Shown here: in pieces, positions 1 through 4,675 of the stretch
Layout: each line of letters starts with the position of its first letter
Numbering within the stretch: position 1 is the first letter of the stretch
Origin: CAZSAT01 sp964604675
GTDB taxonomy: Bacteria; Myxococcota_A; UBA796; CAJQPC01
Length of the DNA: 6,645 bases
Assembly: GCA_964604675.1 (NCBI GenBank)
Contig: CAZSAT010000225.1
Span: 1 to 6,645 of the forward strand
Direction of reading: 5' to 3'
Notes under the pieces: generated by a model
Database searches by the model: none
What the model was told of the DNA's origin: nothing
Seen by the model: the letters and a program-made list of their open reading frames with translations, nothing else
Made by a program: the position numbers and the translations under genes

Positions 1-125
1 CCGCCCTCTGGTTCCAGCTCGCGAAGGCCGACGAACGCCTGGTGGAGCTGCGTCGGGGTGGCAAGCTCGAGCGCACCGACTACGAGGAGCTTGCGGGTTC
101 CCTGTTGGGGCTCCAGCAGAGGTAG
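1..125 (+). CDS. C-terminal end of an unrecognised protein (5' truncated by the window)
   Basis: An open frame enters from the left edge and ends at TAG 123-125; the first complete codon in the window is at position 3. The 40 visible residues begin ALWFQLAKADERLVEL and end LAGSLLGLQQR. They are charged and look like amphipathic helix, with no membrane segment or recognisable motif. Codon use (G/C third positions) matches the confident genes downstream, which supports real coding. The stop lies three bases before the ATG of the acylase and in the same frame, so the two genes are probably co-transcribed and translationally coupled. Too little of the protein is visible to assign a family. Confidence 0.6.
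   Translation, partial: ALWFQLAKADERLVELRRGGKLERTDYEELAGSLLGLQQR
119..123 (+). promoter_or_regulatory. Ribosome binding site of the acylase gene, overlapping the upstream stop codon
   Basis: GAGGT lies five bases before ATG 129 and its last base is the T of the upstream TAG. A ribosome ending the upstream gene would therefore sit on the start signal of the acylase, favouring reinitiation. The in-frame TAG at 123 leaves ATG 129 as the earliest possible ATG. Confidence 0.5.
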
Positions 126-128
126 ATC

Positions 129-3100
129 ATGTTCATCGCCGCGTTGGTGTCGCTGTCCTGCAAGGGCGGCGCGGGCGAGCCGACCTCCACGGTGCTCGAC
201 GAGCTGGAGGCCACCACCACCGAGACCCTCCCCGGGCTCCGTTGCGAGGGCAAGGTGGTGCGCGTGGAAGGCGGCGTGCCTCACATCTACGCCCACGACC
301 GCGTCGACGCAGGCTACCTGCTGGGCTTCTCGATGGCCCAGGACCGCTTCTTCTACATGGACCTCGCCCGTCGCCTGGCCCTCGGCCGCGTGAGCGCGAT
401 GCTGGGCGACGCCGCGCTCGAGTCCGACATGGAGAGCCGCAGCTCGGGCATGACCCAGGTCGCGCACACCATCCACGACGCGCTCGACGACGAGGGCTTG
501 GCGCTCTTCGAGGCCTTCGCCGCCGGCGTGAACGCGTACGTGAGGGGCGCTCGCGAGGGCCGGTACCCGGTGCCGAGCGAGCTGGACTTCGCCTTCGCCC
601 TGCTCGGCGCCGAGAGCCCCGAGGCGCTCCTGGAGGACTTCTCGTCGCTGGACGTCGCGGCGGTGGGCGCCACGGTGCTCTTCGAGTCCGGGTACGAGAC
701 CGGCGACGTGGGGCGGGCCGAGACCGAGGAGATCCTGCCCACCCTGTTTCAGGGGGCGGCGCTCGAGGCGCTGCGCCAGGAGGGTGTGTACGACGACATC
801 TGGCAGCTCTACGCGCCCCTGCTACCCCACGCCTCGGCCAGCGGCTTCGGCCTGAACGAAGGCGCGCGCTCGGCCGACAGCTCGCCCCGCCGGCAGGCAC
901 CGGCCGGCTTGCCCGCCAGGATGTACGAGCGGCTCGGCCGCCACCTCGATCGCATCGAGGCGCGTCAGGGCCACGACCACGAGCACGGCTTCGGGTCCAA
1001 CGCCTGGGCCGTGGCCGGCCACGCCACCAGCGACGGGCGCGCGCTGATGGCTGGCGATGGTCACCTGCCGCTCACGGTGCCGGCGCTGCTGTACCCCTTC
1101 GGGATCGACACCGCGCTCCTCGGGGGCGGTCCGCTCCACCAGTTCGGCATGAGCATCCCCGGCATGCCGATCATGGCGCTGGGCACCAACGGCGACGTGG
1201 CCTGGAGCCAGACCCAGCTCTCGGGCGACATCACCGACTGGTACCGCGAGGAGCTCCAGCTCGACGACGACGGCCTGCCCGCCGCCACCCTGTTCCAGGG
1301 CACCTGGGAGCCGGTCACCGAGACGGTGGAGTCGATCGAGATCGCCGACGTGCCCATCCTCGACAGCGTGGGCCGCACCGAGACCTTCGTGCGCTACACC
1401 ACCTTCGACGGCCGCGTGCTGGCCGAGATCGAGGGGCGCGACGGGGAGGACCCGGGTGCGGGCGAGGGGCTCGTGTGGCTCTTCGGCTCGCCGGTCATCC
1501 CCGGCGACACCGACGGCGACGGCGTGGTGGAGGCCATCTCCTTCGACTACACCGGCTTCGACGCGGGCAGCGTGCTGAAGGCCACCGAGGCCCTGGGCCT
1601 GGCCGACAGCGTGGACGCCTTCCGCACCGCGAGCGAGGGGCTGGTGGCCTACAGCCAGAGCTTCGTGGCCGCCGACAAGCACGGCAGCGTGTACTACACC
1701 GGCTGGCAGGCCACCCCGTGTCGGGGCTACCTGCCCCGGACCGACGACGGCTGGGACGACGGCGCCCACCCGGGTCGCCTGCTCGACGGCACGACCTACG
1801 GTGCCTTCGAGATCCCCATCGAGGGCGGCCTGCCGGTCTCCGATGCCAGCGACCCCTACCGCTGCGTGGTGCCCTTCGACGAGTACCCGGCCGAGAAGGA
1901 CCCGGCGCGCGGCTACGTGCTCACCGCCAACAACGATCCGGGCGGCATGAGCCTGGACAACAACCTCACCAACGACGACTGGTACCTGGGCGGGCCCTGG
2001 ACGGCGGGCTTCCGGGACGACCGGATCGACATGCTGCTCGACGATGCGATCGAGAACGGCTGGGCGGACCTGGAAGGCATGGCCACGATCCAGGGCGACC
2101 ACCGCTCGAACCTCGCCTCGTTCTTCCTCCCGGCCATGCTCGACGCGCTCGAGGTGGCCGCGTCCGGCGACGACGAGGTGCTGGCCGCTCTGTGGGCCGA
2201 AGACCCCGAGGCGCTGGCCGAGGTGGGCGAGCGGCTGGCCGCCTGGTGGGATGCTGGCGTGCCGGCGCGCTCGGGGATCGAGACCTTCTATGCGTCGGTC
2301 GAGGAGGGCGATCTGGACCACGCGGTGGCCACCACCCTCTTCAACGCGTGGTTCCCGCGCTTCGTGTCGGCCACCTTCGACGACGAAGGCTTCCCGGGGG
2401 TCTGGCAGCCCTGGTCGACCGACGCCAAGATGCGCACGCTGGGCCGCCTGGTGGCGGGCCGCGACGCCGACAACAGCGAGGGGCTGTCGAGCTGGAACGA
2501 GGCCACCGGCGAGAGCGCGTTCTTCGACGTGCTCGGCACCGACGAGGTCGAGACGAGCGAAGAGCTCCTGGTGCAGGCGCTGCTCGATGCGCTCGCGTTC
2601 CTCGAGACCGAAGCGAGCGAGGACGACATCGCCGCGGGCCAGGGCGGCTTCGGCACCGACGACATGAGCGCGTGGCTCTGGGGGCTGCGGCACGTGGCCA
2701 AGATGGAGAGCCTGCTCGGCGACTTCCTGGGCGACGACCCCACCTACAGCGTGATGCTCGAGCCCTTCTCCATCAACACCACGGTGCTCCCGCTCGAGGA
2801 AGGCCTGAGCGACGACGACCCGCGCGCGGGCCTCACCTGGTTCCCGCGGCACGGCGACAACCTGGGCATCGACGCGGGCAACCCGGGGCTCGGCGGCACC
2901 CGCTTCTCCTACGGCTCGGGGCCGGTCATGCGCCTGGTGGTCGCGCTCGACGGCGCCGACACCGAAGGCATCAACATCGTGCCGGGCGGCACCAGCGGGC
3001 TGATCGACAGCCCCTACTTCGCGGACCAGGCGGCGGCCTGGCTGGGCAACGAGGCCTGGCCCATCCGCTTCTCGCCGGAGAGCGTGGTCGAGGGCGCCGT

Positions 3101-3152
3101 GAGCCTTGAGGTCTACCAGCCGGGTGTGAGGGGTCTGTGCTCCTTGCCCTGA
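129..3152 (+). CDS. Penicillin acylase family N-terminal-nucleophile amidohydrolase, exported, possible lipoprotein
   Basis: This is a 1007-residue member of the penicillin/cephalosporin/acyl-homoserine-lactone acylase family, enzymes that cleave amide-linked acyl groups after autoproteolysis into alpha and beta chains. Visible landmarks: a short leader ending in Cys11; the alpha-chain core with GVPHIYA, DAGYLLGFSMAQDRFFYMD and GVNAYV; a linker; then GSNAWAV with Gly289-Ser290, the expected cleavage point and catalytic nucleophile. His312 falls at beta-position 23. The region PGMPIMALGTNGDVAW follows, then Ala600-Asn601-Asn602 (oxyanion Asn), the RDDRI segment (Arg629, Arg632) and the C-terminal VPGGTSG motif starting at Val951. 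Cys531 and Cys579 could pair. A DTDGDG loop at 460-465 resembles a calcium-binding repeat. The protein is very acidic and rather long for the family. Ten residues precede Cys11 (VSLSC, a permissive lipobox without the usual Leu at -3), so lipidation is uncertain. Family assignment is strong; the substrate (AHL, peptide, beta-lactam or other amide) cannot be read from sequence. Confidence 0.93.
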   Translation: MFIAALVSLSCKGGAGEPTSTVLDELEATTTETLPGLRCEGKVVRVEGGVPHIYAHDRVDAGYLLGFSMAQDRFFYMDLARRLALGRVSAMLGDAALESDMESRSSGMTQVAHTIHDALDDEGLALFEAFAAGVNAYVRGAREGRYPVPSELDFAFALLGAESPEALLEDFSSLDVAAVGATVLFESGYETGDVGRAETEEILPTLFQGAALEALRQEGVYDDIWQLYAPLLPHASASGFGLNEGARSADSSPRRQAPAGLPARMYERLGRHLDRIEARQGHDHEHGFGSNAWAVAGHATSDGRALMAGDGHLPLTVPALLYPFGIDTALLGGGPLHQFGMSIPGMPIMALGTNGDVAWSQTQLSGDITDWYREELQLDDDGLPAATLFQGTWEPVTETVESIEIADVPILDSVGRTETFVRYTTFDGRVLAEIEGRDGEDPGAGEGLVWLFGSPVIPGDTDGDGVVEAISFDYTGFDAGSVLKATEALGLADSVDAFRTASEGLVAYSQSFVAADKHGSVYYTGWQATPCRGYLPRTDDGWDDGAHPGRLLDGTTYGAFEIPIEGGLPVSDASDPYRCVVPFDEYPAEKDPARGYVLTANNDPGGMSLDNNLTNDDWYLGGPWTAGFRDDRIDMLLDDAIENGWADLEGMATIQGDHRSNLASFFLPAMLDALEVAASGDDEVLAALWAEDPEALAEVGERLAAWWDAGVPARSGIETFYASVEEGDLDHAVATTLFNAWFPRFVSATFDDEGFPGVWQPWSTDAKMRTLGRLVAGRDADNSEGLSSWNEATGESAFFDVLGTDEVETSEELLVQALLDALAFLETEASEDDIAAGQGGFGTDDMSAWLWGLRHVAKMESLLGDFLGDDPTYSVMLEPFSINTTVLPLEEGLSDDDPRAGLTWFPRHGDNLGIDAGNPGLGGTRFSYGSGPVMRLVVALDGADTEGINIVPGGTSGLIDSPYFADQAAAWLGNEAWPIRFSPESVVEGAVSLEVYQPGVRGLCSLP
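3128..3133 (+). promoter_or_regulatory. Ribosome binding site for the overlapping small ORF
   Basis: GAGGGG inside the last codons of the acylase gene lies three bases before the GTG at 3137. It is the main argument that the small ORF is translated, and it fits coupling to the acylase, whose stop is at 3150-3152. Confidence 0.45.
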
Positions 3153-3358
3153 GCGCGGCGTGGGCCGGCCCGATCCCCTTCCCAGACGTCACCCTGGACG
3201 AGGCCCTCGCGGATCCCGTCTACGCGCTTCCCGACGCGGCGACCACGCACCAGGGCTGGAGCTGGCTCCACCGCATCGAGCCGGTTTCCGAGGATCCAGG
3301 CGCGCTCTGGGACAGGGCCGCGTACGAGGGGATCCGTAAGCGTTGGAACGGCGATTGA
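3137..3358 (+). CDS. Small hypothetical protein, possibly exported (73 aa, GTG start)
   Basis: The ORF starts at GTG 3137, overlaps the acylase end by 16 bp and stops at TGA 3356-3358. The protein opens MLLALSAAWA followed by GPIPFPD, which reads as a hydrophobic stretch with an Ala-x-Ala cleavage site after residue 10. This is very short for a signal peptide and has no positive N-region. No longer start is possible: an in-frame TGA at 3107 lies upstream and no ATG, GTG or TTG occurs between them. The mature part is Asp/Glu/Ala/Trp-rich, has no cysteine and ends basic (GIRKRWNGD). I recognise no family. The good ribosome binding site, the coupling and the fact that it fills an otherwise empty 250-bp gap support a real gene. 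It could instead be the decayed front of a longer exported protein, since it ends abruptly. Confidence 0.55.
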   Translation: MLLALSAAWAGPIPFPDVTLDEALADPVYALPDAATTHQGWSWLHRIEPVSEDPGALWDRAAYEGIRKRWNGD

Positions 3359-3382
3359 AGCCGGTCGCCGCCTCGTTAGGAT
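3355..3382 (+). promoter_or_regulatory. Candidate promoter for the dehydrogenase gene
   Basis: TTGAAG (3355-3360) and TAGGAT (3377-3382) are separated by 16 bases, a reasonable housekeeping-sigma arrangement. It lies in the only gap between the small ORF and the dehydrogenase, and the -35 box overlaps the small ORF's stop codon. Transcription would begin near 3389, giving a leader of only about 12 bases that still includes the ribosome binding site. In a GC-rich background both boxes stand out, but this is pattern matching only. Confidence 0.35.
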
Positions 3383-3390
3383 GGCGGGTC

Positions 3391-3395
3391 GGAGG
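3391..3395 (+). promoter_or_regulatory. Ribosome binding site of the dehydrogenase gene
   Basis: A perfect GGAGG five bases before ATG 3401. It supports that start over the second in-frame ATG at 3410, which would also be within reach but at a less usual 14-base distance. Confidence 0.7.
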
Positions 3396-3400
3396 TCACG

Positions 3401-4573
3401 ATGACCGACATGTTGGCGCTCACGTTCGACCGGTCCCGCGAGGACTGGGCTTCGTCCACCGGCCTCGTGAAGGAACGGGTGCCCGTGCCCGTGCTCGCCG
3501 AGCCCGACGACGGTGCCGACCGCAGCCAGTGCATCATCAAGGTCAGGACCGCGGGCTTCTGCGGGTCCGACCGCGGCATCTGGTGGCGCAAGGCCTTCGG
3601 CGACATGATCCTGGGCAGCCTGGACCACGAAGGCGGCGACAAGCGCATCGTGGGCCACGAGCTGCTGGGCGAGATCGTCGAGGTGGGCTCGCGGGTCACC
3701 CGCAAGTACGGCCTGAAGCCGGGCGACATCGTGTCCACCGAGAGCCACATCGTCTGCGGGGTGTGCACGCAGTGTCGGGTAGGCGACAGCCACGTCTGCG
3801 AGCGCGACACGATCATCGGCATCTCCACCGACGGGTGCTTCGCCGAGTACCTGAAGCTGCCGGCCAAGAGCCTCTGGCCCACCGATCTCAGTCGCATCCG
3901 AGCGGAGGTCGCGGCGGTGCAGGAGCCCTTCGGAAACGCGGTGCACGCCTGCCAGGCCACCGAGCTGCGCGGGAAGACCGTGGCCATCCTGGGCTGCGGC
4001 ACCATCGGGCTCTTCGCCATCCTCGTGGCGCGCGGCATGGGCGCGGGCCGCATCATCGGGGTGGAGCCTTCGCCGAAGCACGCCGAGATGGCGAAGGCGC
4101 TGGGGTGCAACCACGTGCTCACCCCCTCGCGTCCGGACCCGGAGCGGCCCTGGGCCAGCGAGCCCGCGCTGATCGAGCAGGTGCGCGAGCTCACCGACGG
4201 CACCGGCGTGGACGTGGTGATGGAGATGTCGGGCTTCAACAGCTCGCTCAACAACGCGCTCAAGATGGTGCGCCGTGGAGGCCACGTGGTGCTGTTCGGC
4301 GTGCAGAACGGCGACTGGATGCTGGAGGACGCTCACCGGGTGGTGATGAACGGCCTGCAGCTCCACGGGGTGGTCGGCCGCCAGATCTTCGGCACCTGGG
4401 AGATCACCCGGAACCTGCTCGAGACCCGGTCCAACGGCATCCAGGACGCGATCTGGAAGGTCATCCTGAACGAGGGACGCGGCACCAGCGTGTCGATCGG
4501 TGACTGGGAGCACGCACGCTTCGAACAGATGATCCGGGACAACCCGAAGGTGTTGATCCACTTCGATCGGTGA
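3401..4573 (+). CDS. Zinc-dependent medium-chain dehydrogenase, L-threonine 3-dehydrogenase-like
   Basis: This is a complete 390-residue cytoplasmic MDR-family dehydrogenase. The N-terminal GroES-like catalytic domain carries probable catalytic-zinc ligands Cys54 (in GFCGSD), His86-Glu87 (in VGHE) and Glu175 (in QEPFGNAVH). The structural-zinc lobe has Cys119, Cys122, Cys125 and Cys133. The coenzyme domain has GCGTIG at 198-203 and an acidic Glu222 at the end of the second strand, which favours NAD over NADP. The motifs ESHIVCG (His116 matching E. coli Tdh His90), GCFAEYL, PFGNAVH and GRQIFGTW place it nearest to L-threonine 3-dehydrogenase, which oxidises threonine to 2-amino-3-oxobutyrate. 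It is about 50 residues longer than E. coli Tdh, with a longer N-terminus and an extra stretch between Cys54 and His86. The relay His of E. coli Tdh (His43) is Gly59 here, in GIWWRKAF, so the substrate may differ. No kbl-like partner gene is adjacent. Fold, zinc sites and cofactor are well supported; threonine as substrate is only a hypothesis. Confidence 0.92.
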   Translation: MTDMLALTFDRSREDWASSTGLVKERVPVPVLAEPDDGADRSQCIIKVRTAGFCGSDRGIWWRKAFGDMILGSLDHEGGDKRIVGHELLGEIVEVGSRVTRKYGLKPGDIVSTESHIVCGVCTQCRVGDSHVCERDTIIGISTDGCFAEYLKLPAKSLWPTDLSRIRAEVAAVQEPFGNAVHACQATELRGKTVAILGCGTIGLFAILVARGMGAGRIIGVEPSPKHAEMAKALGCNHVLTPSRPDPERPWASEPALIEQVRELTDGTGVDVVMEMSGFNSSLNNALKMVRRGGHVVLFGVQNGDWMLEDAHRVVMNGLQLHGVVGRQIFGTWEITRNLLETRSNGIQDAIWKVILNEGRGTSVSIGDWEHARFEQMIRDNPKVLIHFDR

Positions 4574-4597
4574 TCGCTCGAGGTGCGGTCGCGCACC
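4564..4597 (+). terminator. Weak inverted repeats after the dehydrogenase gene (possible attenuating hairpins)
   Basis: Two small hairpins follow each other. CGATC-GGT-GATCG (4564-4576) spans the dehydrogenase stop codon. GGTGCG-GTCG-CGCACC (4582-4597) is a six-base-pair GC stem with a four-base loop. The second is followed by a run of C and not by T, so it is not a standard intrinsic terminator. It may do no more than slow transcription or protect an mRNA end. Confidence 0.2.
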
Positions 4598-4675
4598 CCC
4601 CCGATGAGGAACGTTGTCGCGCAACCCACGCGTCGGCGTCCTCCACACCGCTCCAACCACCCCCGGGGGGTACCC
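4574..4675 (+). other. Non-coding spacer between the dehydrogenase and glycosyltransferase genes
   Basis: Apart from the hairpin at 4582-4597, I see no convincing promoter pair and no RNA gene here. An ATG at 4604 is in frame with the glycosyltransferase and would add 24 residues rich in Arg, Pro and His (MRNVVAQPTRRR...). It has no ribosome binding site and its sequence does not look like family protein, so I prefer ATG 4676. Confidence 0.4.
4666..4671 (+). promoter_or_regulatory. Weak ribosome binding site of the glycosyltransferase gene
   Basis: GGGGGT lies four bases before ATG 4676. It can pair with the 16S tail only by using a G-U pair in place of the usual A-U. It is weak, but better than anything before the alternative ATG at 4604, so it helps fix the start. 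Confidence 0.4.

Noticed and set aside
822..2852. A 676-codon open frame on the minus strand inside the acylase gene.
   Set aside because: It has the same His/Val/Gly/Arg-rich antisense composition and no recognisable motif, and it is wholly covered by the confident acylase.
242..3109. A 955-codon + strand frame overlapping almost the whole acylase gene.
   Set aside because: The product is extremely Arg/Gly/Pro/Ala-rich, as expected from reading a GC-rich gene out of frame. The overlapping frame carries the full Ntn-hydrolase signature.
129..4573. The idea that acylase, small ORF and dehydrogenase form a dedicated degradation pathway (acyl release followed by oxidation).
   Set aside because: Nothing in the motifs links their substrates, a candidate promoter separates them, and no transporter, regulator or CoA ligase is present to complete such a route.
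4604..4675. An upstream ATG that would extend the glycosyltransferase by 24 residues.
   Set aside because: No ribosome binding site precedes it. The added Arg/Pro/His-rich residues do not resemble the start of this family. It remains possible and would not change the function.
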